From Pelagicoccus albus (GTDB lineage: Bacteria > Verrucomicrobiota > Verrucomicrobiia > Opitutales > Opitutaceae), in contig NZ_JACHVC010000007.1 of assembly GCF_014230145.1 (NCBI RefSeq), forward strand, positions 62,001 to 126,000: a DNA stretch of 64,000 bases, written 5' to 3'. A program made the position numbers and the translations under genes. Of the stretch, positions 26,433 to 35,900 are shown piece by piece. The notes under the pieces are model-generated. The model saw only the letters and a program-made list of their open reading frames with translations, was not told where the DNA came from and made no database searches. How positions within the stretch are numbered: position 1 is the stretch's first letter; each line of letters opens with the position of its first letter.

Positions 26433-27443
26433 CTAGTTCCTCGGACTGTTTGAGGGCGGTTTGGTGCTCTCCGAAATCCGGTGGCCGGGGCGTTCGGAGG
26501 AGTTAACGCGGAGGAGGAATTCGCTGGTGAAGCCGGTGGTGATGAGCTGGGCGGAGAAGAGAGTGGCGAGTATGCCGAGGAAGAAGAGCGGGCGGGTTCC
26601 GATGTCTACCCCGAAGAAGATTTTGGCCGCCGAAAGGTAGGAGAGGATTCCGAGCCCAAAGGCTCCGGAGATGAAACCAATGGCTCCGAAGAAGTGCCCC
26701 GGTCTCTGCAGGTAGCGGGTCAGGAGAATCACGGTTAGCAGGTCGAGCGATCCCTTGAAAAAGCGGGTCCAGCCGTATTTCGATTTGCCCTGCTCGCGTG
26801 GATGGTGGGTGACTGGGATTTCGGTTACCCGATAGCCTTCGCCGTGGGAAAGGATGGGTGTGAAACGGTGAAGTTCACCGTAGAGGTGAAGGCTCTCAAC
26901 CACTTCGCGTCGGTAGGCTTTTAGGCCGCAGTTGAAATCATGCAGGCTCAGCCCCGAGGCGACGCGGGCTGCGTAGTTAAAGAAGCGTGAAGGTATGGTT
27001 TTGGAAATGGGGTCGTGCCGATCGCGTTTCCAGCCGGAAACGAGGTCATAGCCCTCGTCCAGTTTTGCCAGAAGGGCGGGAATCTCTAGCGGATCGTCCT
27101 GCAAATCGGCGTCCATGGTGACGATCAGTTGACCTTTGGCATGGGCGAATCCAGTGGCGAGCGCTTCCGCTTTGCCGAAGTTTCGACGGTGCCGAAAACC
27201 GCGCACGCTGTTTGGGAAGCGTTGGGAGAGTTTGCGGATCTCAGACCAAGAGCCGTCGCGACTTCCATCGTCGACAAAGAGGATTTCGCAGGTTTTGCCC
27301 AGCAGGGCTTCGAAAACGCCCTCGGTCAAAGCGGCGAGCGTACCCTCCTCATTGAGAAGCGGAACGACCACGGAGACCTCGACCTCAGTTTCGGAGAGGT
27401 CGGTCGCGAAGGAAAGTCGGTTGCTGGTTTCGGTTTGGTTCAC
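26433..27443 (-). CDS. GT2 polyprenyl-phosphate sugar transferase (GtrB/ArnC-like)
   Basis: A 336-residue protein with a cytoplasmic GT-A domain (VSVVVPLLNEEGTL, FVDDGSRDGS, MDADLQDDP, RRNFGKAEALATGF) followed by two C-terminal membrane helices (FFGAIGFISGAFGLGILSYL and FFLGILATLFSAQLITTGF). This is the layout of DPM1/GtrB-type enzymes that load a sugar onto undecaprenyl phosphate. It is the first gene of the minus glycan operon and would supply the donor for a GT-C transferase such as the one at 18326. It is divergent from prfB with 174 bp between starts. Confidence 0.88.
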   Translation of the reverse strand: MNQTETSNRLSFATDLSETEVEVSVVVPLLNEEGTLAALTEGVFEALLGKTCEILFVDDGSRDGSWSEIRKLSQRFPNSVRGFRHRRNFGKAEALATGFAHAKGQLIVTMDADLQDDPLEIPALLAKLDEGYDLVSGWKRDRHDPISKTIPSRFFNYAARVASGLSLHDFNCGLKAYRREVVESLHLYGELHRFTPILSHGEGYRVTEIPVTHHPREQGKSKYGWTRFFKGSLDLLTVILLTRYLQRPGHFFGAIGFISGAFGLGILSYLSAAKIFFGVDIGTRPLFFLGILATLFSAQLITTGFTSEFLLRVNSSERPGHRISESTKPPSNSPRN

Positions 27444-27617
27444 GGATCGATTTCGAGACTATGTTTCTTAATCAACCTCTCTTATCGTCCGGAAAATAGA
27501 GTAATTTACCCAGCGGGACCTCTTTTTATCGGATAAGATTACTTACCGGTCGTCGGCCACGTTTTCTCGTTTTGCGGGCTTGATTAGGGAAATGGGGGCT
27601 GGGTAATGTGCTCCGCT

Positions 27618-28761
27618 ATGATTAAGCCAGAGACCAAGGACTTGCACGACCAGATCGAGAAGAGAGCCGGATACCTATGGAGGTATCTTTGACGTCGATA
27701 AGAAGAAGTCTGAGATCACGGAGCTAGAGGAGCAGATGTCCTCGGAAACCTTTTGGAACGACCAAAAGGCGGCCCAAAAAGTCATCGCCCAGGCCAACTT
27801 GGCCAAAGGCGTGGTCAATGGAATGAGCGCATTCATGTCCAAGCTCGAAGACGCTCGAGCTATGGAAGAATTGTTGGAAGAGGAAGGCGTGGACGAACTT
27901 TCCGAAGAGGCGGAAGAGCTGCAAGCAGCGGCAGAAGCCCTGAAGGAAGAGCTCGATGAGCTGGAAATCCAGTGTTACCTCAACAAGCCGCACGACCGCT
28001 GCAACGCTCTGCTGAGCATCAATGCTGGCGCCGGTGGAACCGAAAGCTGCGACTGGGCGGATTTGCTCTACCGCATGTACAGTCGTTGGGCGGAACGCCG
28101 CGGATTCAAGGTCGAGGTCGTGGACATGTTGCCCGGTGAAGAGGCGGGTCTGGATAAGGTGACTTTGCGGATCGTGGGCGAAAACGCTTTCGGTTACGCC
28201 AACGCAGAACGCGGAGTGCATCGTTTGGTTCGCATCAGCCCGTTCGACTCCCAAAAGCGTCGGCACACCTCCTTTTGCGCTGTCGATGTGGTGGCGGAAA
28301 TCGAGGACGACATCGAGATCGAGATCGACGCCAAGGATTTACGCGAGGATACCTACCGAGCTAGCGGCAAGGGCGGCCAGCATGTCAACAAGACCGACTC
28401 CGCGATTCGTCTGACTCACTTGCCGACCGGCATCGTGGTGCAGTGCCAGAACGACCGTTCTCAGCATAAGAACCGCTCCACCGCTATGAAGATGCTCAAG
28501 GCCCGTCTTTTCGAACGCCAAGAGGACGAAAAGCGTAGCGCTATGGAAAAGATGTACGGCGAGAAGGGGGAAATCGGCTGGGGCAATCAAATACGCAGTT
28601 ACGTTTTCCAGCCTTACCAGATGGTGAAGGACCTGCGCACTGGAGTGGAATCGGGCAATATCCAAGCCGTGATGGACGGCGACATCGATCGATTCATATC
28701 CGGATGGTTGCGAGCCGGCTCGCCCCGCAGCCGCAACAAGGAAATCCAGATCGAGGATTGA
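27618..28761 (+). CDS. prfB: peptide chain release factor 2 with programmed +1 frameshift
   Basis: Class I release factor for UGA/UAA stops. Translation starts at the ATG at 27618 ([20 protein letters not shown]) and meets an in-frame TGA at codon 25 (27690-27692). After a +1 shift it continues [15 protein letters not shown] to the end, 380 residues in all. The body has [13 protein letters not shown], the RF2 stop-reading element, and [16 protein letters not shown] with the catalytic GGQ, so it acts in peptidyl-tRNA hydrolysis. Starting the gene at 27736, an internal ATG, would lose the regulatory front part. Low RF2 makes the ribosome pause at TGA and shift, so RF2 controls its own level. 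It runs divergently from the glycan operon. Confidence 0.95.
27679..27693 (+). promoter_or_regulatory. prfB programmed frameshift signal
   Basis: An internal Shine-Dalgarno-like GGAGG (27679-27683) is followed by TAT, then the slippery CTT TGA C (27687-27693). This matches the known E. coli order of SD-like element, TAT, CTT, TGA and C. The spacing of three bases between the SD and CTT is the same as in the classic site, which favours the +1 slip. Confidence 0.92.
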
Positions 28762-28762
28762 T

Positions 28763-28790
28763 GGTTGGGGGCTGGGTTCTGGGTGCTAGG
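28763..28790. repeat. left imperfect inverted repeat beside four-helix-bundle gene
   Basis: GGTTGGGGGCTGGG and then TTCTGGGTGCTAGG, directly after the prfB stop. It is the inverse of the right copy at 29165-29189: the core CTGGGTGCT is exact, GGTTGG is exact at the outer end, and the spacing differs by one base. The arms are purine-rich and could be the ends of a mobile or recombining unit. Confidence 0.55.
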
Positions 28791-28804
28791 TTCTGGGAGT
28801 GCTA

Positions 28805-29164
28805 ATGAGTGGATATCGGGAGCTTAGGGTCTGGCAGGAAGGGAAGAGCCTAGCCGTTTCGGTATACGAGATGACTGACGACGGTTTCTGGAAATCGGAC
28901 TGGGGACTTCGGGATCAGATTAGGCGTGCGGCTGTGAGCGTCCCTTCGAACATCGCTGAAGGGGAGGCTCGCAACAGCCAACGAGATTCGGTGAGGTTTT
29001 TCCAAATCGCCTTGGGAAGCCTTGCGGAGCTGTCTACCCAATTAGAGATCGCGTTTGAAATAAAATACATCGACGAATCGTTGCACACGCTCGTGCAGCA
29101 ACGAATCGAAAATTTGCAGAAAAGCCTAGGAGCTCTAGTCAAATGCCGCTCCAAGCAGTTTTGA
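28805..29164 (+). CDS. four-helix-bundle protein (S23 / intervening-sequence protein family)
   Basis: A 119-residue helical protein of the family first seen in 23S rRNA intervening sequences. Typical elements are YRELRVWQEGKSLAVSVYE, LRDQIRRAAVSVPSNIAEGEAR and FFQIALGSLAELSTQLEIA. The ATG at 28805 has a GGGAG six bases upstream and is preferred to the GTG at 28799. The gene sits alone between prfB and an unrelated gene and is bounded by imperfect inverted repeats. A nucleic-acid role is presumed in the family but unproven. Confidence 0.85.
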   Translation: MSGYRELRVWQEGKSLAVSVYEMTDDGFWKSDWGLRDQIRRAAVSVPSNIAEGEARNSQRDSVRFFQIALGSLAELSTQLEIAFEIKYIDESLHTLVQQRIENLQKSLGALVKCRSKQF

Positions 29165-29189
29165 CCAGCACCCAGCACCGATTTCCAAC
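29165..29189. repeat. right imperfect inverted repeat beside four-helix-bundle gene
   Basis: CCAGCACCCAGCACC then CGATTTCCAACC, starting right after the stop at 29164 and ending 3 bp before the next gene. Its reverse complement resembles the left copy, with two mismatches in the first fifteen bases. Confidence 0.55.
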
Positions 29190-29192
29190 CAC

Positions 29193-30587
29193 ATGAAGCT
29201 CGAAGCACTTAAAAACGCCTTTTCCGAAACGGAATTGTTTGAAGGCAAGACTTGGCGCATGTCGCCCGAGCCTTGGCGACTGACGCCTGAGATTGTCTCC
29301 AAGTTGGAGGAAATCGGGCAGGCTAGCCTCGAGTTTTACCAAGCTCTGGAGATTCTCTATCGCCGCTCTTTCGAGGGGAAGAAGCTGCTGCGGAATCGCG
29401 AACTCCACGCTCCTTGGGTCGCGGAATACCTAGATCGTGGCAAGTCGAAGGAGCTGGTTAAGATTTGTAGAAGCAAGGCGAGCAAAGGCGCTTTGCCTCC
29501 TGTGATCCGTCCGGATCTTCTGGTGACGCAAGAAGGGTTCGCCTTGTCGGAATTGGATTCTGTGCCGGGCGGGATAGGTCTCACCGCTTACTTGAATCAG
29601 CTTTATCAGGATTCAGGAGCCGAGGGAACACTCGGAGCGGATGGAGCGATGGAAGAAGCGTTTTACCGTTCGGTTGCCTCGCTCGCTCCTAATGAGCGCA
29701 ACCCAGTTATCGCTCTCGCGGTGAGTGAAGAGGCGGCTACCTACAAGCCAGAGATGGACTGGCTGGCGGAGCGTCTGCAGCGTCGTGGTTACCGAGTTTA
29801 CAGCCTGTGGGTGGATCAGATTTTCCCGCTCGGTGGTTCGGTGCATTTCGATATCGAAGGAAGTCCGGAAAAGATCGATGTCGTGTATCGTTTTTTCGAG
29901 CTCTTCGACCTGCCGAACTTGCCAACGGCGGAGTACATTTTCGAAGCGGTGGAGAAGGGGGAAGTCGCCATGACGCCGCCTGCGAAGCCGTTTTTGGAAG
30001 AGAAGATGGGCATGGCTCTCTTTCACCATCACCTGCTGGAGGATTTCTGGAAGGAGAACATCAGCAAGAAGAGCCTGAAGGTATTGAAGGCTTTGATACC
30101 GCAATCTTGGGTGGTCGATCCGGCCCCGTTGCCGCCAGGAGCGGTGCTAGATGGGCCGGTTGCTCAGGGTAAGGCTCTGCAGTCTTGGATGGACCTCGCG
30201 GAAGCGAGCCAGAAGGAGCGTAATCTCGTGCTCAAGATTTCAGGCTTCCATGAAACCGCGTGGGGATCTCGCAGCGTGGTAATCGGCAACGACGTTTCCC
30301 GCGAGGACTGGAAAGAGGCTTTGCAGGAGGCGGTGGACATGGCGGAAACCCATCCGCACGTGCTGCAGGAGTTTAAGAAGTCGGTCCGACTCAAGCACCC
30401 GCTCTACGGAGAAAATGGGGAAGTCTACGAGGCTAGCGGTCGCCTACGGCTGAACCCGTACTATTTCGTGGAAGGGGATACCGTGAAGTTGGCCGGAGCT
30501 TTGGCTACTTTTTGCCCGCCTGATAAAAAGATTATACACGGGATGGAGGACGCGGCTATGCTGCCGTGTCGAGTGGAAGAAAGCTAA
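29193..30587 (+). CDS. probable circularly permuted ATP-grasp-like protein
   Basis: A 464-residue soluble protein. I do not recognise an orthologue. VIRPDLLVTQEGFALSELDSVPGGIGL, a middle region FFELFDLPNLPT and the C-terminal LRLNPYYFVEGDTVKLAGALATFCP resemble the ATP-grasp-like (CP-ATPgrasp/glutathionylspermidine synthase-type) fold, where a Glu/Asn-rich loop binds Mg-ATP. Typical members join an acid to an amine. It follows the four-helix-bundle gene by 28 bp and ends in a 177-bp region before the next gene. The fold call is tentative. Confidence 0.5.
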   Translation: MKLEALKNAFSETELFEGKTWRMSPEPWRLTPEIVSKLEEIGQASLEFYQALEILYRRSFEGKKLLRNRELHAPWVAEYLDRGKSKELVKICRSKASKGALPPVIRPDLLVTQEGFALSELDSVPGGIGLTAYLNQLYQDSGAEGTLGADGAMEEAFYRSVASLAPNERNPVIALAVSEEAATYKPEMDWLAERLQRRGYRVYSLWVDQIFPLGGSVHFDIEGSPEKIDVVYRFFELFDLPNLPTAEYIFEAVEKGEVAMTPPAKPFLEEKMGMALFHHHLLEDFWKENISKKSLKVLKALIPQSWVVDPAPLPPGAVLDGPVAQGKALQSWMDLAEASQKERNLVLKISGFHETAWGSRSVVIGNDVSREDWKEALQEAVDMAETHPHVLQEFKKSVRLKHPLYGENGEVYEASGRLRLNPYYFVEGDTVKLAGALATFCPPDKKIIHGMEDAAMLPCRVEES

Positions 30588-30764
30588 ACGACGAAAACCG
30601 AGCGGGGCGAATCGGGGAGCTCTTTACGGTTTGAGCAGAGCGGTGTGGCTTAGATGTAATTAAGCCGAGCTAAGCGTAGGCATTAACTCGCCTTAAGTCT
30701 TGCGACTGATGGGGGTGCAGCTAGACTGGGTTTATCCTTCTTTTGCCTGCAACCGTTTCCGGTC

Positions 30765-31484
30765 ATGTCATCCCCCTCCGATGAATCGTCGAACGACAGC
30801 CTGCTGCGATCAATCGTAGACAGGATAAGTAGCGAGTTTTTGCTCTTCTGCATCGTTATCTGCCTTCTGATTATCGCTATTTTGAAAGTGGCGAATGTCG
30901 ATGTAGCGCTTCCGATCGGAGCGGTGCTATTGGTTTTCTTGGTGGGGACTTGGGTTTATTCCCGAAATCAATCGCCCAAAGCCGAAGTCAAAGCAGCCTT
31001 CAAGGAAGTGCCTGATTCGAAAAGTGAAAAGCTCGGGGTCGATGTCTGGGTTAAACATGTGAATGGGGCGGTGAGCGATGTTTTCCGTTTAGGCGATCAA
31101 GTCCGAGTCTGCGTCAAGGCGACTCGCGAGTGTTATTTGACTTTGCTCAATCTCGCGAGTGACGGAGAGTTGACCATCCTATTCCCAAATCGGCACAACC
31201 AGAACAACCGCATCCAAGGAGGCATGACGCACGAAATCCCATCGGACGGCTACGGGTTTAACATCATCTTAGAGGAGCCGGTAGGGATTGAGAGTGTGAA
31301 AGCGATTGTAACGCTTGACCCTAAGCCACTGCTAAAAACGCAGTTCAATGAGGATGGCGATTTTTTCAAATCGGTTGCCCCGACTGCGACTCCACGTGCC
31401 ATGCGGGTGGTCGCTGCAGAGGTGAAGAAACTGGATAACGAAAACTGGGCTGCCGCTTCGGCTAAATTTGAAGTCAGCAAATAG
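30765..31484 (+). CDS. DUF4384 domain membrane protein
   Basis: A 239-residue protein with two close hydrophobic segments at about 25-67 (FLLFCIVICLLIIAIL and ALPIGAVLLVFLVGTWVY). A DUF4384-type beta domain follows, with FRLGDQVRVCVKATRECYLTLLNLA, GELTILFPNRHNQNN and VKAIVTLDPKPLL. DUF4384 domains often stand next to caspase-like proteases, as here, where the next gene starts 16 bp later. The domain is probably on the outside of the membrane and may sense or dock a partner. Confidence 0.75.
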   Translation: MSSPSDESSNDSLLRSIVDRISSEFLLFCIVICLLIIAILKVANVDVALPIGAVLLVFLVGTWVYSRNQSPKAEVKAAFKEVPDSKSEKLGVDVWVKHVNGAVSDVFRLGDQVRVCVKATRECYLTLLNLASDGELTILFPNRHNQNNRIQGGMTHEIPSDGYGFNIILEEPVGIESVKAIVTLDPKPLLKTQFNEDGDFFKSVAPTATPRAMRVVAAEVKKLDNENWAAASAKFEVSK

Positions 31485-31500
31485 CTAACCTGTATTTGAT

Positions 31501-32859
31501 ATGTCGCGACAAGATGCTTACGCCTTGGTCATAGGAATTGGTCAGTATCGGGATGAAGCCATCACCCCGCTGCGTTTCACCAATGCCGACGCGAAGGCTT
31601 TCGCCGAACTCTTGGTGGACGACGATATTTGCGGCGTGCCGGAGGAGAATGTGCGTTTGTTGGTGGATGAAGAAGCGACGCTATTCGCGATTAAGGATTC
31701 CATAAGCGATTGGCTGTCTAGAAAGGTGGGGCCTGATTCGACGGCTATCATTTATTATGCGGGGCATGGGGATGTGGAACCCGACCGCACTCAGTCCTCT
31801 CACGACGGCATCGCCAACTATTTGCTGCCCTACGACACGAGTTCTACCAACCTCTACGCCTCCGCTCTTTCGAAGGAGGAGTTCCAAGGCTTGGTAAACA
31901 CAGTCCGCTGCAAGCGGAGCGTTATCCTGATGGATGCCTGCCACTCCGGAGGAGTGGCCACGGCCGGCAGTCGCAAGATGCGGGTGGGCTACAGTCAGGA
32001 CATTTACTCCAGCTTGGCGGAAGGAGCGGGTAGCACCGTGATCGCTGCCTCGGCACCCAACCAGCTCTCTTGGGAAGACGAGAATTTGGGGCACGGCATC
32101 TTCACCTACCATTTGCTGGAAGCGTTGCGAGGAGAGGCGGATGCGGATGGTGATGGCCGCATCAGCATGATCGAAGTGTTTGATTACCTGAAGCGGAAGG
32201 TTCCCGAGAGTGCTCGCAAATTAGGTGGCGCGGAACAAACACCGGTCTTCAAGGCGGATATGTCCGAGGACATCGTCCTGACTGTAAATCCCGAACGCAT
32301 TGCCCGCATCGCCGAGGAAGAGGCCGAAAAGGCAGCCGCGGAGCAGGCCAGGATTCGCGAGGTGCGGGAGAAGCTTTTCAATTTTGAGAAGGACAACGCT
32401 TTGCCCGCTCGTGCTCACAATCGAGTGAACCTTTTGATCGAAAAGCATCCCTCTCAGCTGACGGCCAAAGAGAAAAGCATTTTGGAGCTCATGAATGCCA
32501 TGTGTCTGGGGATCGTCTCGGTGGATACTTTCGTCGAGCATTGCGACGAGAGCGTCGATCCTCCCGGCCCAACCCCAGTACCGGGTCCGAAACCGATCCC
32601 TCAGCCACCGCCGCCCTCGACGGAGGAGGTGAGCTCCGGTCTGAATTTGGCCATGATTCTCTGTTCGCTCTTCATGCCGCTAGTGGGATTCATCGCTGGA
32701 CTGATCTTTTTGGGTCAGCAGGTTGAGCCGAAAAAGAAAGCCGGGAAGCGGTGGATTATCATCAGCTGCGTGGCATTCGTGCTCTGGTTTCTCTTGGGGG
32801 CCTGCGCGGTGATGTTGGGGGCTTTGGACCAAGGGCTCTCCAATCCTTATTACTATTAG
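31501..32859 (+). CDS. membrane-anchored caspase-like (C14) protease
   Basis: A 452-residue bacterial metacaspase-type protein. The catalytic pair is intact: His89 in IIYYAGHGD and Cys147 in ILMDACHSGG. An EF-hand-like loop GEADADGDGRISMIEVF is at 211-227, which suggests calcium control. Helical, proline-rich and two-helix membrane segments follow (GLNLAMILCSLFMPLVGFIAG and the final RWIIISCVAFVLWFLLGACAV). The catalytic domain is at the N-terminus, so its location would be cytoplasmic or periplasmic depending on topology. It forms a two-gene unit with DUF4384. A role in cell death or proteolytic signalling is possible but not shown. Confidence 0.82.
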   Translation: MSRQDAYALVIGIGQYRDEAITPLRFTNADAKAFAELLVDDDICGVPEENVRLLVDEEATLFAIKDSISDWLSRKVGPDSTAIIYYAGHGDVEPDRTQSSHDGIANYLLPYDTSSTNLYASALSKEEFQGLVNTVRCKRSVILMDACHSGGVATAGSRKMRVGYSQDIYSSLAEGAGSTVIAASAPNQLSWEDENLGHGIFTYHLLEALRGEADADGDGRISMIEVFDYLKRKVPESARKLGGAEQTPVFKADMSEDIVLTVNPERIARIAEEEAEKAAAEQARIREVREKLFNFEKDNALPARAHNRVNLLIEKHPSQLTAKEKSILELMNAMCLGIVSVDTFVEHCDESVDPPGPTPVPGPKPIPQPPPPSTEEVSSGLNLAMILCSLFMPLVGFIAGLIFLGQQVEPKKKAGKRWIIISCVAFVLWFLLGACAVMLGALDQGLSNPYYY

Positions 32860-32970
32860 CCGAAGGGTCCGAGTTATTCGCAAAGTTGTTCACCCTTTGT
32901 TCTGCGACTTATTCACATTTAGGGTTTGGGGTTGTCAGTAACTTGGCGGCTCTTTGAATTTCGCCTCTTT

Positions 32971-35900
32971 ATGTATCTGAGCGCCCTCAAAGTTAACGGC
33001 TTCAAAAGCTTTGCCGACCATACGCACCTGAAATTCAACAAAGGCGTAACGGCTGTGGTGGGCCCCAATGGTTGCGGAAAGAGCAACATCGCGGACTCCA
33101 TTCGTTGGGTATTAGGAGAGCAGAGCGCCAAAGCCCTTCGTGGGGGCAAGATGCAGGACGTCATTTTCGAGGGGTCCGACAAGCGCAAGCCGCTCAATAT
33201 CTGCGAAGTTTCGATTACTTTGACCGATTGCGAGCAGGAGTTGGGTAGCGATTTCAACGAAGTCGAAATTTCCCGTAAGGTGCACCGCGATGGCGGGAGC
33301 AACTATTATATCAATGGCAAGGCTTGCCGCCTGAAGGACATTCAGCGCCTTTTCATGGATACCGGTATTGGCCGGACTTCCTACTCGATCATGGCTCAGG
33401 GCCAGATTGACCAAATCCTCTCCTCCAAGCCAGAAGAGCGCAGAGCGGTATTTGAGGAAGCGGCGGGCATTTCTAAGTACAAGGCCCAGCGCAAGGAGAC
33501 CATGAACAAGCTGGCCCACGTGGAGGCCAACTTGGCTCGAGTCACCGATGTAGTCGCAGAAATAGGTCGTCAAATCGGAAGCCTCAAACGCCAGGCGACC
33601 AAGGCGATCCGTTACAAGAAACTTAGCCACAAGCTGCGGCACCTCGACATCGGCTACAGCGCTTACCAGTACCAGACCATGAGCGCTTCGCTCGATTCGG
33701 TCGACCAGTCTTCCAACGAACTGCAGATCGAAGTGGATGAGCTGGCCACCGATTTGGAAAACAAGGAAGGCAGCCTCGTTGTCTACAAGGAGGAGCGACA
33801 GGCCTTGATCCAAAAGGTGCAGGATTCCCAGCAGTCCGTTTTCGACCTGCGAAGCATGAAGGAACAGGCCAGCAACGCGGCCGACATGGCTCAAATAAAA
33901 ATCGCCTCCATGGGAGAGCGTATCGAGCAGGCCAATCAGGACATCCATTCTTTCGAAGTTCAGTTGGGTGAAATCGCTAGCCGCTTCGACGAGCACAATT
34001 CAGACAAGGAAATGCACTTGGACGTCCTAGGGAATTCGGACGAAATCTTCCAAGAGCGAAACCGTGACCTTTCCGAAATTGAAGAACGCCTTCGTGTCGC
34101 GGAATCCCAGATACAGCAGCTCCGCGTGGCATCTCAGGATGCGGAGCGAGCCAGCTCTCGCTGTCGTGAAACACTCTCGGCAATCGAGGTCGAAGCGGGC
34201 ACTAGTCGAAATCGCTTGATGCGTTTGGAAGAAGAGTTGGCCGAGCAAGGCGAAAGCCAAGCAGAAGCGACGCAAGCCCTCTCGGAATTCCAAGAGCGAT
34301 TGCAGGCGGTCCGCGGTTTGCAGGAGCAACTGCAAGGCGACCTCGAATCCGCCCGCGATGCGGTCTCGGAAAAACGCGATGCTTTCAAGGCGGCTCAAGC
34401 CCGTATCCAGGAAGTGGATCGCGGCGTCGCCCAAAAATCCGCTCGTGTTAAGCTCCTGCAGCAACTGCAGGAGAAATTGGAAGGCTATGGCGAAGGAGCC
34501 AAAGCCTTGCTCAAAGGTAAGCTGAAAGGCTCCCTCGAAGGACAGGCATTTGAGCCGCTGACTATCGATCTGTCAGTTAAAGACGGATACGGCCCTGCGG
34601 TAGAGGCCTTGCTTGGATCCGCAATGGAAGCAGTCGCTGTGGGTGACGCTGACACTGTGGTGGAGATCTTCCAACAATTGGAAGAAGGAAAGATCGGACG
34701 AGCTTGCGTGCAGTTGCAGTCTAGCCCGATTGAAGAAACGCCTGCTTCGAATTTGCCTGATTGGCTCAAGCCCGCAGCGGATTTGGTGACGCTCAAGGAC
34801 GACGCTTCCCATGCTTCTCTGAGAGCGGTTTTGGCTTCTTGTTACATCGTCGATGAAATGTCTGCGTTCCTGAAGTGGCGCGAAGAGAATCAGTCTTTCC
34901 GCTTTTTGCAGGTCGCTTCCAGAAAAGGCGAGACGATCGATGCCCGCGGACTGGTGACGGGTGGCTACAAAGGCAAAGTCAAAAATAGCAGTATCCTGCA
35001 GCGTGAGGTTGAGCTCAAGCAGACTCAGAAAGAACTCGAAGAAGAGCAAAAGGCTTTGGAAGCCGCTCGTGCAGAAGCGGACAAGGTAAACCAAGAGCTG
35101 GAGTCCGCAGAAGAACAAGTTGAACGCAAGCGGGCTGAAATTTCAGAGGCGAACCACGAATTGTCATCGCTACAAGCTGAGGAGCGAAATGCTCAGAAGC
35201 TGGTGCAGGAACAGAAAATGCGAGCCGAGCGTTTGGAACGTGAACGCATTAGTTTAGAAGATGCTCAAGCGGCTTCCACGGAACGGCTAGAAGAGGCAAA
35301 GTCTCGACTGGCTCAAGAACTTGAACGACTCGAGAGCAGCCGTATCCAGTTGGAAGAGACGGAGTCGGGCATCGGAGAGATCCGTGCTGAGCGCGACGAA
35401 AAACGCGAAAATCTGACCCAAGCGAAGTTCGACCTGCAAGAGAAGAAGCAGAAGCTCGACGTTATCACTCGAGGTTTGGTGGAGATGGAGCAGCGTCGCA
35501 ACGAGCTAACTCGTTTGATCGAAACCAAGACGCGTGACATTCAGAATTGGGAAGAGCAGTCTGACTCCCTTAAAGACGAAATCGCTCAAGCGGAAGAGCG
35601 TAGTGGCTCTGTGGATGCGGAGCTCGAAGAGGCGAAGATCTTGGTCAATACCACCCGCGAATCTTTGGCAGGCGTAGAAGAGAAGATCGGCGTCTTGGAG
35701 CGTGAGCAAAACGAGCTGCGAATCCGAGTCGACGAACTGAAAGGAAATCTTGGTAGCCAGCAGGTTCAAATCGCCGAGAAGCGTTCTCGCCTCGAATTTA
35801 TTCAAGAAGAGATCACCCGAGAGTACGGGCAGGACCTAACGAAGACGGATTGGAAGTGGCAACTTTGGAAGGCCCGCCAACCGGTGGAGGATTTGCCAGT

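Noticed and set aside
30647-30666. Palindrome GGCTTA/TAAGCC upstream of the DUF4384 gene
   Set aside because: Short, with no U-tract; it could be a protein site but nothing supports it.
33112-33996. A 294-codon minus-strand frame inside smc
   Set aside because: It lies opposite an intact smc reading frame and shows no domain or start signal of its own.
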